A stretch of DNA of 64,000 nt, taken from contig NZ_AUIX01000022.1 in assembly GCF_000423925.1 (NCBI RefSeq), forward strand, positions 41,164 to 105,163, written 5' to 3'. Every line of letters starts with the position of its first letter. Within the stretch, counting starts at the first letter, position 1. A program made the position numbers and the translations under genes. Positions 8,798 to 17,690 of this stretch are shown here, one piece after another. The notes below the pieces were generated by a model, which did not search any database, was not told the DNA's origin, and saw only the letters and a list, made by a program, of their open reading frames with translations. Source of the DNA: Butyrivibrio sp. VCD2006 (GTDB lineage Bacteria > Bacillota > Clostridia > Lachnospirales > Lachnospiraceae).

Positions 8798-9877
8798 ATG
8801 CACATGAGGATCTTGTCAGCCGGGAAAATTAAAAGATTTCTTTCGCTCATTCTGGTTTTTGCTATGACAGCATTTATGCTTTTTGGGTGCGCATCTTCTT
8901 CAGGCAGAAATGATAGCATAAAGCTTAAAAGAGAGCTCTATGTAGGCTTTGCGCAGGTAGGGCATGAATCTGACTGGAGATCAGCTGAAACAAATTCTGT
9001 TAAAGAGGCGCTTAGTAAAGAGAATGGGATTACACTGGAGCTGGTTGACTGTGACAATGATATTGATGTCCAGCGCGAGGCGATTCTCGACTTTATTGAA
9101 AAGGGAGTTGATTACATTCTCATTGCTCCTATAGTATCTACGGGCTGGGATGATATACTCGAAAAGGCAGAGGACGCCGATATTCCTGTAATAGTAATTG
9201 ACAGGACTATCGATGATTCCGAGAACTATGTCACATGGCTTGGATCGGAATTTACAGATGAAGGTCTGGCTGCCGGTGAATGGCTAAAGAGTTATGCGAA
9301 TGAAAAAGGAATAAAGGAGATAAACATTCTGGAGGTAACAGGAAATAAGGGTTCCTCAGCTGAGAATGGAAGAACAGCGGGTTTTCATAAATATATTGAG
9401 TATGAAGGCTGGAATATAATAGATTCGCTTGATGGCGAATTCACCGAGGAAGGCGGAAAACGCATCATGGACCTGTTCTGTGAGGAATATGAAGGACAGT
9501 TTAATGTGATAGTATCTCAGAATGACAACATGGCTTTTGGAATAATGGAAAGTCTTGATGCCCATGGCATCAGCTATGGAGTTGGGGGAGATGTCATAAT
9601 TATTTCGTTTGATGCCTGTACCGCAGGGCTTAAGAAAGTGCTGGACGGGTCGATTAACGCAGATTTTCAGTGCAATCCACTTCAGGGACCTGATTGTCTT
9701 AAGCTTATATCGGATTTGGAAAATGGCATAGAAGTACAGCCGGAAACAACTATGAGCGAGACCTGGTACGCCGCTGAGGACATAATTCCATCGATAACAT
9801 ACTTCAACAGCATGGGCGAGGAAGTGACTGAGCCTATAGTGGTTGTGGATGAAAAAGCGGTTGAGGATGCTTATTAG
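8798..9877 (+). CDS. Sugar-binding lipoprotein, YtfQ-like (periplasmic-binding-protein type 1 fold)
   Basis: 359-residue lipoprotein: hydrophobic signal, then an FGC lipobox around residue 32. The mature N-terminus (YVGFAQVGHESDWRSAE) is very like the galactofuranose-binding YtfQ family, and the IVSTGWDD, ITYFN and IISFDA segments fit the LacI/ribose-binding fold. The ATG at 8798 was chosen for GGAG six bases upstream; 8804 and 8789 are alternatives. No cognate ATPase or permease is nearby, so it is an orphan receptor that either serves a transporter elsewhere or feeds a sensory system. Flanked by terminators at 8701 and 9893, it is its own transcription unit. Confidence 0.87.
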   Translation: MHMRILSAGKIKRFLSLILVFAMTAFMLFGCASSSGRNDSIKLKRELYVGFAQVGHESDWRSAETNSVKEALSKENGITLELVDCDNDIDVQREAILDFIEKGVDYILIAPIVSTGWDDILEKAEDADIPVIVIDRTIDDSENYVTWLGSEFTDEGLAAGEWLKSYANEKGIKEINILEVTGNKGSSAENGRTAGFHKYIEYEGWNIIDSLDGEFTEEGGKRIMDLFCEEYEGQFNVIVSQNDNMAFGIMESLDAHGISYGVGGDVIIISFDACTAGLKKVLDGSINADFQCNPLQGPDCLKLISDLENGIEVQPETTMSETWYAAEDIIPSITYFNSMGEEVTEPIVVVDEKAVEDAY

Positions 9878-9892
9878 AGTGTTGACGATAAA

Positions 9893-9925
9893 GAGCTGCA
9901 ACAAAACGTTGCAGCTCATTTTTAT
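9893..9925. terminator. Bidirectional terminator between convergent genes
   Basis: A perfect 10-bp stem GAGCTGCAAC/GTTGCAGCTC with a 5-base loop, followed by ATTTTT on the plus strand and TTTATC on the minus strand. It sits between the rightward YtfQ-like gene and the leftward Ser-rich gene. Confidence 0.85.
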
Positions 9926-10734
9926 GCTCTGCTGTATGCTGAGCGAAGTCTTGAGTTATAAGAAGCTCTGTTATCAATATTTCTCATGTGCGATTCTATG
10001 CTGTGAGAATCTCCTGCTCCCGAAGAAGCAGCAGATGTAGTCATAAGATCATCTGAGAGACTTGCGAGCATCTCTCTTAGAAGAGAGCCCTGTCCCTGAT
10101 ATGATGAAATTACGTTGTCTTCATCAGAAGTATCCTCCAGTGCTGAAGAGAGAGCACTTGTTCCAAGAGAATTATCCAGAAGTGACTTGTAGTTAGAATA
10201 GCTGCTTATAGCGGAAAGCGCTGAATCCTGAAGTGAACTCAGTGCAGAATTGCCATTATCATCTTCCGTGCCTACTGCGAGGTCGGAGAAAAGACCTGAT
10301 GTAAAATCAGCGTTGTCAGTAAGAGTATTATCCAGGGAATCCTTCATCATAGCAGTGTAGAGGTAGTTTTGAAGAATCAGATTACTCCTGGCTTCACCAT
10401 CAGCAGTGCCATCAGATGCTGCACCTGCGATACCAATGAGTCTGTCCCTGGCCTCTTCTGCCAGTTCGCTGGCTATGGTCTCGGCAGAATCTTCAGAGGC
10501 AGCTGTCTGTCCTAAAAGATCCGATTTCATGACCATTCCGAGGATGCTTGAAAAGGAATTTGCGCTTGCAAGAGCGCTGGTGGAATCAGAGACATCAAGA
10601 GAGCTTCCGAGACTGGCTAATGCAGAAGCACTGCCAAGGCTGGAAGTTCCGCTAAGTAATCCCCCTGATAATGAATTCAATGATGTAAGATTACTGTAAT
10701 TTGAAACAACCGAAGAAAGATAATCGTAGTCCAT
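9922..10734 (-). CDS. Ser/Leu/Ala-rich protein of unknown function
   Basis: 270 residues, not recognised. It is strongly biased to Ser, Leu, Ala, Asp and Gly with repeated SSL/SAL/ASL patterns, and I saw no Cys. No signal peptide or membrane segment is visible. A central part (residues ~75-135, ASELAEEARDRLIGIAG) and the C-terminus look helical. The ATG at 10734 was chosen because it is preceded by GGGGGGAG at the right distance; an upstream in-frame ATG at 10812 has no such site. It lies next to a chemotaxis receptor on the same strand but with a terminator between. The composition recalls exported or filament-associated proteins; that is only a guess. Confidence 0.65.
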   Translation of the reverse strand: MDYDYLSSVVSNYSNLTSLNSLSGGLLSGTSSLGSASALASLGSSLDVSDSTSALASANSFSSILGMVMKSDLLGQTAASEDSAETIASELAEEARDRLIGIAGAASDGTADGEARSNLILQNYLYTAMMKDSLDNTLTDNADFTSGLFSDLAVGTEDDNGNSALSSLQDSALSAISSYSNYKSLLDNSLGTSALSSALEDTSDEDNVISSYQGQGSLLREMLASLSDDLMTTSAASSGAGDSHSIESHMRNIDNRASYNSRLRSAYSRA

Positions 10735-10892
10735 GACTCCCCCCAAAAAACTTTTTTCATCAAAAAAGTGATCCATCCCCGAAAAATCGTAGAACGACTG
10801 TAACAAACACAAAGCACAATATATAGTATGTACTTAAATATATTATACCATAAATATGGTGTTGCGGAATGAAAAATTGGGATAATAAGATA

Positions 10893-10930
10893 AAATAAAA
10901 AAGGCAGAAACCATAGCCGGTTCCTGCCTT
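10893..10930 (-). terminator. Terminator of the chemotaxis receptor gene
   Basis: Read on the minus strand: AAGGCAGGAACC...GGTTTCTGCCTT followed by a TTTTTATTTT run. It separates the MCP gene from the Ser-rich gene. Confidence 0.85.
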
Positions 10931-10971
10931 GATTTATTATATTTAGGGGATTGCGATCAATAATATGGGTA

Positions 10972-12771
10972 TTACAGATTCACAAATATACTTGTGCTCT
11001 GGTTAAGTCTCTCTGTTACCTTGTTGTTGTCAAGCATAGCATTGTCGATGCCCTGAATCTCGCCTACGATTTCAGTGGAGTTCGATGCGGAAAGACCAAT
11101 GGCTTCTGTACTCTGCTTAACTGATTCTGTGATGGATTCAACGGAATCAGCCATGCGATCCATGATGGTGTTAAGGTTATCTGCTTTGTCTGAGAATTTT
11201 CCAAGCATATCGTCCATCATGATAGCTGCCTGTTCATATTTGTCACCGGTTTCAACGAAAGCATCATAATCGGATATAACGGTATTGTTGATGAAATCGA
11301 TAACCTCCAGAGCGTTGTTTGAAAGGCTCTTAACAGCAGAAGTTACTTCGTTACTGATAACCTGGATATTGCCGGCAGTCTGGCGGCTGTTTTCGGCAAG
11401 TGCGCTGATTTCTTCAGCTACGACTGCAAAGCCCTTACCGGCTTCTCCTGCTCTTGCAGCCTCAATAGATGCGTTGAGGGCCAGAAGGTTAGTCTGGGAA
11501 GCGATATCCAAAATGACATTTGTAAGCTCGTTGATCTGTGATACTTTTTCGCTATCCTTAACAGAAATCTGAAGAACCTCGTTAAGCTCTGTGATCTTGG
11601 CGCCGGTGTTTTCTTTCTTCTGCGTTGCGGCAACCTTGATCTCATCAGCCTCTGTCTTGATCGAAACTGCTGTCTGTGCACCTTCAGCTGCTTCTTTTCT
11701 AATGTCGTCTGCTGCATCCTTGACTTCGTCAAGTCTCTCGGTGATCTGGTCAGCCGTGGTTGAAACTGTATCCATGCTTGCAGAGAGCTCCTGCAAAGCA
11801 GCAGAAGTATTTGTGATGTTATCACTTGCTTTCTGAATCTGATCAGTCATTTCATCTGCTGAGGATGTAAGGACATCGGCGCCGTCTTTTACATCGCGGA
11901 TGATTCCCTGAAGGGTGCTTATGAACTGATTGATTCCATCTGTGATGGACCACAGCTCAGTTTTGGTTTCGGTCTGAATGCGGGCGGTAAGGTCACCTTT
12001 TCCTGCATTTATATTATCGATAATCGCGCCTACTTCGCTCGAGATGGCATTGATCTTGCGGCTTATTCTTGTGATGCTGAGGACAAGTCCTGCAAGAATG
12101 AATAATATGATGAGAATGATGCCTATAACAGCATTTTTAACAGACGCGTTCAGTGTGAGCTGTAGATAATCACTAAGGCCGGTTGACAGGGATTGAATTG
12201 ATGCTTCAGCGGCATCATAGCTTGCGTTTAGGCTTGTCATGTTTGGATAGTATGTTGATGAAAGAACCGCAAATGCAGGCTCCATATCTCTTGCCAGACA
12301 GCTCTCCATTATCGCGTTGGCGTCTGCAAGGAATGCATTAAGTGAGCTCTCAAGCGCCGCGTACTGTTCTGGTCCTTCGGCAACCTGGGTTACCATAAGG
12401 CTTGTGCTAAGATATTCAGTAAGATCAGGAATTTCTGCCTCTGCAGCTTTCAGTGTATCAGCATAGCCTTGTAATGTCTCCGCATCTACGCTCTCCATGC
12501 TTGCTGCACCTATGAGAGCGCTAAGGCTGCCATCAATCTGCAGAGTAGCTTGACGAAGTTTTCCTTCTGCTATCAAGGTATCAACCTCATTTGTGCTAGC
12601 CATAACAGCTGTAAACATCATGGTTTTCATACCATTGACCATTACAATGGTCATGATTATTACGGCCACCAAAATTATGATATTAACGGCCATGTTCTGG
12701 AACAGGATTGTCTGGAAGAACCCGCCTTTTTGCGAACTCATCTCGGTGGTTTCATTTCTCTCGTATGCCAT
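10972..12771 (-). CDS. Methyl-accepting chemotaxis protein
   Basis: 599-residue transmembrane chemoreceptor. TM1 lies at about residues 26-48, followed by an extracellular four-helix-bundle-like sensor of ~165 residues, TM2 at about 212-235, a HAMP linker, and a long cytoplasmic coiled coil. The signalling tip ([20 protein letters not shown], near residue 420) contacts CheA/CheW. No ligand-binding motif can be assigned. The start has GGGGAGG at a proper distance on the minus strand. A sigma-28-like promoter lies upstream at 12872-12897, as expected for motility genes. It indicates that the organism is, or descends from, a motile bacterium. Confidence 0.95.
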   Translation of the reverse strand: MAYERNETTEMSSQKGGFFQTILFQNMAVNIIILVAVIIMTIVMVNGMKTMMFTAVMASTNEVDTLIAEGKLRQATLQIDGSLSALIGAASMESVDAETLQGYADTLKAAEAEIPDLTEYLSTSLMVTQVAEGPEQYAALESSLNAFLADANAIMESCLARDMEPAFAVLSSTYYPNMTSLNASYDAAEASIQSLSTGLSDYLQLTLNASVKNAVIGIILIILFILAGLVLSITRISRKINAISSEVGAIIDNINAGKGDLTARIQTETKTELWSITDGINQFISTLQGIIRDVKDGADVLTSSADEMTDQIQKASDNITNTSAALQELSASMDTVSTTADQITERLDEVKDAADDIRKEAAEGAQTAVSIKTEADEIKVAATQKKENTGAKITELNEVLQISVKDSEKVSQINELTNVILDIASQTNLLALNASIEAARAGEAGKGFAVVAEEISALAENSRQTAGNIQVISNEVTSAVKSLSNNALEVIDFINNTVISDYDAFVETGDKYEQAAIMMDDMLGKFSDKADNLNTIMDRMADSVESITESVKQSTEAIGLSASNSTEIVGEIQGIDNAMLDNNKVTERLNQSTSIFVNL

Positions 12772-12871
12772 TTTTTTCGCCTCCCCATAAGGTCAAAAAG
12801 AAAAGAGTATGGGTCTTTCACACAATTCCAAAAGAATGAGCTAATGAACCATAATAGTTACTAGATATATT

Positions 12872-12897
12872 ATATCGCCTTATAGAAAACCAAATTA
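12872..12897 (-). promoter_or_regulatory. Candidate sigma-28 (flagellar) promoter for MCP gene
   Basis: Minus strand TAAT, 14 bases, GGCGATAT. The sigma-28 consensus in Firmicutes is TAAA-N15-GCCGATAT, so this has one mismatch in each box. The region also contains TATAAT, so a sigma-A reading is possible, but no -35 is well placed. Confidence 0.5.
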
Positions 12898-12957
12898 TAA
12901 AATAACAATAAAAAATCGAAAAAACGATAATAAAACGAAAGTAAAACAAACAGTTTT

Positions 12958-12985
12958 TTGATTTCTCAATGTGGATTACTACTAT
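12958..12985 (+). promoter_or_regulatory. Candidate promoter of the polysaccharide locus
   Basis: TTGATT, 16-base spacer, TACTAT, in the AT-rich 280-bp gap between the leftward MCP gene and the first rightward glycosyltransferase. The leader before the ATG at 13054 would be about 60 bases. Confidence 0.45.
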
Positions 12986-13053
12986 ATCTAAATGTTAGGA
13001 ATTAAGTTATTATAAATTTAGAGATAATTTCATTAGAGAAAAGAGATCAATTG

Positions 13054-14232
13054 ATGCGGGCTGAAAAATCTACAACAAAAGACAAGAGAAAAATAGCCGG
13101 TGGTAACGAAAGAGCACATCAGGGTTTTAGTAAAGAGCATCCACTGATCATAAATGGAAGAATCTATACTCAGAAGGTAACCGGAGTACAGCGCTATGGT
13201 ATAGAAATCATTAAGTGCATGGATGAAATGGTAGAACCGGGGGAAGTGATTCTTGCTCTTCCGCAGGGTGAATTGAAGACTAAGCCTGAGCATGAGAATA
13301 TTGAAATTGTGACTTTTGGAAAAGGAAGCGGCAACAAATGGACGCAGATTGATCTGCCATTGTACGCTTTAAGAAAGAGGGGAATAATCCTTACACTTGC
13401 GGGAATAGCACCCATAATAAAGCCTGATAATGCCGCATTTCATGACATTGCTTTCATCAGATATCCCGATTCATACAGCAGAAAATTCAGATCGATGTAT
13501 AAGCTGGGGTATTCTCTGACTATTCGTAGATGTAAGAGAGTTATAACAATCTCAGAGTTTAGTAAAAATGAACTCATGGACTACTATGGTGTTCCAGAAG
13601 ACAAAGTAATAATTGCCGGAAATTCAGCCCGGCACATCATTGATGGGGAAGGAAGTACTCGGGATACGACGTGTTCTCAGGATTATAAAGTCCTGTCAAA
13701 ATGGGGAATCAGAGAGAATGAAAGCTACTATCTGAGTGTGGGAAGTAAGAATCTGCATAAAAATCAGATGTTCATCAAAAAACTCGCTCAAAAATACCCT
13801 GACAGGAAATTTGTGGTTGTAGGGGAGAATAATGATAATGTCTTTGGAAGGGATTTATTCTCCGGTGAAGCAGAGGACTCATCAAGTAATGTAGGAAACC
13901 TGCTTATCACGGGATATGTGACGGATAATGAAATACGATCATTATATAAATGTGCTCATGGGTTTATTTTTCCATCTCAATATGAAGGATTTGGAATTCC
14001 TCCAATGGAAGCTATACTTTCGGGTGTAAAGCATATCGCACTTGCGGATATTCCTGCTTTGAAGGAGATATACTCGAGAGGATGCTATTTTTTTGATCCA
14101 GCGGATGTTGATTTATTTGATATTAAAATGTTAGACGATGAGCATTATGCAATAACGGATGAAATAAGAGAATTCTACGCGGATAAATATTCCTGGAAGA
14201 ACTCAGCAAAGAGCATTATTGATGGAATCTAA
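13054..14232 (+). CDS. Glycosyltransferase family 4 (GT-B)
   Basis: 392 residues. The C-terminal half has the GT4 donor-binding pattern (YLSVGSKNLHKNQ, then FPSQYEGFGIPPMEAILSG with the E-x7-E motif), and RVITISEFSKNEL is typical of mannosyltransferase-like GT4 enzymes. It would transfer a sugar from a nucleotide donor to a growing lipid-linked glycan at the inner face of the membrane. It is the first gene of the polysaccharide locus. The ATG at 13054 is preceded in frame by a TTG at 13051; the ribosome-binding site (AAGAGA) is weak for both. Confidence 0.88.
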   Translation: MRAEKSTTKDKRKIAGGNERAHQGFSKEHPLIINGRIYTQKVTGVQRYGIEIIKCMDEMVEPGEVILALPQGELKTKPEHENIEIVTFGKGSGNKWTQIDLPLYALRKRGIILTLAGIAPIIKPDNAAFHDIAFIRYPDSYSRKFRSMYKLGYSLTIRRCKRVITISEFSKNELMDYYGVPEDKVIIAGNSARHIIDGEGSTRDTTCSQDYKVLSKWGIRENESYYLSVGSKNLHKNQMFIKKLAQKYPDRKFVVVGENNDNVFGRDLFSGEAEDSSSNVGNLLITGYVTDNEIRSLYKCAHGFIFPSQYEGFGIPPMEAILSGVKHIALADIPALKEIYSRGCYFFDPADVDLFDIKMLDDEHYAITDEIREFYADKYSWKNSAKSIIDGI

Positions 14233-14261
14233 GCTGTGCAGAGAATTTATAAAGAGGGTTT

Positions 14262-15392
14262 ATGAAAGTAGCGATTGTTCATGACTGGCTTCCTTTCATG
14301 GGAGGCGCTGAAAATGTGATAATAAATATGCATGAGGTTTTTCCCGATGCACCAATATATACTTCTATGTGTAACAAGATGAATTTGTGCAAGACATTGC
14401 AGGATGCAGATATACGTACCACTCATCTTCAGAAAACCACTAAGAAGCAGCTTAATCACAGGAAGCTTTTCCCTTTCATGCCTACTGCAATGGAGAGCAT
14501 AAATTTAAATGGATATGACGTGGTCATCAGCAGCAGCACAAGTGTTGGAAAGAGCGTGATAACAGGTCCCGATACTCTGCATATATGCTATTGTAACACT
14601 CCTATGCGCTATGCCTGGGAGCAGCGCCACAACTATATCGGACCGCTTGTTGGCAAGGGCTCTTTTAAGAATAAGATGATCTCATACTTCATGACTTTTA
14701 TGAGGGTGTGGGATTATGCATCATCGGCCCGCGTGGATGTCTTTGTCGGTAATTCCGTGAACGTTGCGAGGCGTATACACAAGCACTATAGAAGAGATGC
14801 TTATGTGATCCATTGTCCTGTGAGAATGAGCATGTTTCATATATCCCCCGAGGATGGGGATTACTACCTTTGTGTCTCAAGGCTTCAGGAATACAAGGGA
14901 ATTGAACTTGCAGTAAAGGCGTGCACTAGAGAAAATCTGCCTCTGTATGTCATAGGAACAGGACCAATGCGGGATAAACTTGAAGCAATGGCAGGTCCTA
15001 CGGTTAAGTTCCTTGGGTACGTACAGAATGATGAGCTGATTGATTACTATGCGAAGTGCAAAGCTCTTATCTTTCCGGGAGTTGAGGATTTTGGAATAAC
15101 CCCTCTTGAAGCTCAGGCTTGCGGACGCCCTGTGATTGCCCTTGGAAAAGGTGGAATCCTTGAAACTATAATAGAGAACGAGACCGGTGTGTTTTTTAAT
15201 GAGGCCACACCGGAAGCCTTGATAGATGCTATACATAGATTTGAAAAGCTTAAGTTTGATAAGGAAAAACTCCGGGCTCACGCAATGGAGTTTGATGAGA
15301 GCGTATTCCGCGACAGGCTTAAGCGATTTGTCGAAGAGCAATATGCGATTTTCAAGAGCAGGCAGCTTGAGGGCATAACGGTGTATAAATAA
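14262..15392 (+). CDS. Glycosyltransferase family 4 (mannosyltransferase-like)
   Basis: 376 residues. The N-terminus VHDWLPFMGGAE is the Gly-rich acceptor loop of GT4 enzymes. The C-terminal domain has YLCVSRLQEYKGIELAV and FPGVEDFGITPLEAQACGRPVIA, the nucleotide-sugar binding segment. Overall it resembles WbaZ-type O-antigen mannosyltransferases, which would fit the GDP-mannose genes later in the locus (manC, gmd). AGAGGG precedes the ATG. It follows the first GT4 gene by 29 bases and is followed by a 99-bp hairpin repeat. Confidence 0.9.
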   Translation: MKVAIVHDWLPFMGGAENVIINMHEVFPDAPIYTSMCNKMNLCKTLQDADIRTTHLQKTTKKQLNHRKLFPFMPTAMESINLNGYDVVISSSTSVGKSVITGPDTLHICYCNTPMRYAWEQRHNYIGPLVGKGSFKNKMISYFMTFMRVWDYASSARVDVFVGNSVNVARRIHKHYRRDAYVIHCPVRMSMFHISPEDGDYYLCVSRLQEYKGIELAVKACTRENLPLYVIGTGPMRDKLEAMAGPTVKFLGYVQNDELIDYYAKCKALIFPGVEDFGITPLEAQACGRPVIALGKGGILETIIENETGVFFNEATPEALIDAIHRFEKLKFDKEKLRAHAMEFDESVFRDRLKRFVEEQYAIFKSRQLEGITVYK

Positions 15393-15442
15393 GGCGTAAT
15401 AAGAAAGAGCCTTCTTAGTTGTAGATAGAACGAAAAAAATTA

Positions 15443-15541
15443 AAGCCTTCCCCTTGGGGGCGCACAACGTCCGGGGGACGTTGGTTTTGCGCCGACCGGA
15501 GCGGAGCGAAGACAAGGTGGCACGAAGTGCCGGATGAGGGG
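15443..15541 (+). repeat. Long intergenic hairpin repeat, copy 2 (99 bp)
   Basis: Identical over 99 bp to 1706-1804, in the same orientation, and again ending four bases before an ATG (the wzm-like gene at 15546). Its GAGGGG end is the only purine-rich tract at ribosome-binding distance. Confidence 0.92.
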
Positions 15542-15545
15542 CTAA

Positions 15546-16334
15546 ATGGAAACCACACTCGAACGTATAGAAGAAATATACGCCTATCGTGAAATGATAT
15601 TCACTCAGGTTCACAGGAATCTCCGCGGCAGATACAAAGGATCTGCCCTTGGTTTTCTATGGACTTTTTTGAATCCTCTATTTCAGCTCATTGTTTATAC
15701 TATTTTGTTTTCAGTAATCATGCAGAATAAAATCGAACAGTATTCACTATTCCTTTTTGTGACGCTGATTCCCTGGATTTTCTTTGGAACATGCATGAGT
15801 GAAGGAAGCGGGTGCCTTCGGGACATGGAGGATATGGTCAAAAAAATATATTTTCCCAGAGAAGTAATCCCGATCTCGTACGTGGTCAGTCAGTTTATAA
15901 ATATGTTGCTCTGTTTCATAATAGTGTTAGTGGCGCTACTTGTGGCCGGGAGGCTCACAAACCCTGCGGTTTTTGTATTTTTGCCGCTCATTATGGGAAT
16001 TGAGTTTTGCCTGACTATAGGACTTGTATTCATTACAAGTGCATGGTGCGTGTATCTTAGGGACGTTAAATATATGATGACTATCATCACCATGGCATGG
16101 CAGTTTATGACTCCGGTTATGTATTCCGTGGATATGATTCCGGGAAACCTGGTAAAGATTTTTTATTTGAATCCGATGACTTCAGTAATAGTGGCGTATA
16201 GAGATATCCTGTATTACCAGCAGGCTCCTGAAATCGATACTCTTATTATTGCGTGCATAATGGGAATCGGATCCCTGGTTGTAGGCTGGCATCTTTTCAA
16301 TAAACTAAAGCGCAAGTTTGCGGAGTATCTATAG
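15546..16334 (+). CDS. wzm: Polysaccharide ABC exporter permease (Wzm/TagG type), pair 1
   Basis: 262-residue ABC-2 type membrane protein with about six hydrophobic segments. The N-terminal RDLRGRYKGSALGFLWTFLNPL-like region (LRGRYKGSALGFLWTFLNP here) and the YLRDVKY and TPVMYSVDMIP motifs are hallmarks of O-antigen/teichoic-acid exporters. It forms the channel that flips lipid-linked polysaccharide across the membrane, powered by the ATPase at 16400. A second, different permease of this type lies at 30817. Confidence 0.93.
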   Translation: METTLERIEEIYAYREMIFTQVHRNLRGRYKGSALGFLWTFLNPLFQLIVYTILFSVIMQNKIEQYSLFLFVTLIPWIFFGTCMSEGSGCLRDMEDMVKKIYFPREVIPISYVVSQFINMLLCFIIVLVALLVAGRLTNPAVFVFLPLIMGIEFCLTIGLVFITSAWCVYLRDVKYMMTIITMAWQFMTPVMYSVDMIPGNLVKIFYLNPMTSVIVAYRDILYYQQAPEIDTLIIACIMGIGSLVVGWHLFNKLKRKFAEYL

Positions 16335-16399
16335 TAAGCGTTAAAAGTATTTGCCGAATACTTACTATTTAATTATCATAATAAATCCGGAGATTTAAG

Positions 16400-17617
16400 A
16401 TGCAGGAAGAATACGCTATTGAAGTTGATAATATAAAAAAGAGCTTCAGAGTATACCATGATAAAGGCTTTACCCTGAAAGAACTCTCACTTTTCAAGAA
16501 AAGAAGAGGCTACGAGATCCGTAATGTAATTGATGGCTTAAGCTTTAAGGTTAAAAAAGGCGAGGCAGTTGCCTTGGTTGGCCACAATGGGTGCGGCAAA
16601 AGTACTACTCTTAAAATGCTCACAAGGATTATTTATCCGGATTCGGGTAACATCACCATGCGCGGCAGGGTTTCCAGTCTTCTTGAGCTTGGAGCCGGAT
16701 TCCATGCTGATATGACCGGAAGAGAGAACATTTTCATAAATGCTGCTATCTTTGGGCTCACTCACAGAGAGATTGAGGAAAGAATTGATGATATCATAGC
16801 TTTCTCTGAGCTTGAGGAATTCATTGACAACCCGGTAAGAACCTATTCCTCCGGAATGTACATGCGGCTTGCTTTTGCGGTTGCAATAAATGTTGATGCA
16901 GATATTCTCCTCATCGATGAGATTCTTGTGGTGGGAGATGCGGCTTTTCAGGTTAAGTGCTTCAATCGCCTAAGAGAAATCAGGGGGAAAGGGACGACCA
17001 TTGTACTTGTTTCTCATTCCACAAGACAGATTGAGCAGCTTTGCGACAGGTGTATCTGGATTCACGATGGGAAAGTAAGAGCCGATGGTAAGCCCTGTGA
17101 TGTTAATCCACTGTATCTGGACTTCATTGCAAAAAGAGGCTCGGAGTATAAAGATGCTAAAGAAGATAAGACTAAGTATTTCGAGGTCAAGAGATATGGC
17201 AGTGGCGAAGCGCAGGTATCCGAAGTCAGGCTTTTGAAAAACGGAGAGCCTGCTCTTGGATTTGATGCGGAGGATCCGTGTACAATTCACGTGGATTATA
17301 CGGTCAGGGAATGCGTGGCGGATGCTGTTTTTGGAATCAAAATATATAGAAATGACGGTGTTCTCTGCTATGGCACCACGACTAGGGCTGAGCATCTTAA
17401 TAGAATAGAATTATCAGAAGACGGGAGCATTGAATTTATCATGCCAAGGCTCGCGCTGATTTCCGGGGAATACACCATAGACATTTCAATTGAGACGGGG
17501 GAGGAGTACCCAGTTGACTATTGGAAAAGCGTCGCAAAGTTCAATGTTACATCTAGCATAGAGGATGAGGGCACGACCCGCATGGAGCATCAGTGGAAGC
17601 TTGGTAAAATGGACTGA
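16400..17617 (+). CDS. wzt: Polysaccharide ABC exporter ATPase with C-terminal glycan-binding domain (Wzt), pair 1
   Basis: 405 residues. The N-terminal ATPase domain has Walker A GHNGCGKST at residues 61-69, the YSSGMYMRLAFAVAI signature, Walker B ILLIDEI and the switch VSHST. Residues ~255-405 form a separate beta-rich domain (EVRLLKNGEPALGFDAEDP...IHVDY) matching the Wzt C-terminal domain that recognises the capped end of the polymer in O9a/O8-type systems. This suggests that chain length or termination of one polymer is coupled to export. GGAG precedes the ATG. Confidence 0.93.
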   Translation: MQEEYAIEVDNIKKSFRVYHDKGFTLKELSLFKKRRGYEIRNVIDGLSFKVKKGEAVALVGHNGCGKSTTLKMLTRIIYPDSGNITMRGRVSSLLELGAGFHADMTGRENIFINAAIFGLTHREIEERIDDIIAFSELEEFIDNPVRTYSSGMYMRLAFAVAINVDADILLIDEILVVGDAAFQVKCFNRLREIRGKGTTIVLVSHSTRQIEQLCDRCIWIHDGKVRADGKPCDVNPLYLDFIAKRGSEYKDAKEDKTKYFEVKRYGSGEAQVSEVRLLKNGEPALGFDAEDPCTIHVDYTVRECVADAVFGIKIYRNDGVLCYGTTTRAEHLNRIELSEDGSIEFIMPRLALISGEYTIDISIETGEEYPVDYWKSVAKFNVTSSIEDEGTTRMEHQWKLGKMD

Positions 17618-17690
17618 CAGAAGTATCAATAAGAGGTCTGTGAAGCATCTGATATGAGTGTTGATAGAAGCGTTTGGGGGAGAGTTTTAA

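Noticed and set aside
14877..15614. 245-codon minus-strand frame across the second GT4 gene and the 99-bp repeat
   Set aside because: It is a shadow of the GT4 gene, extended by the GC-rich repeat, which is open in several frames. The related frame at 1497-1844 arises the same way.
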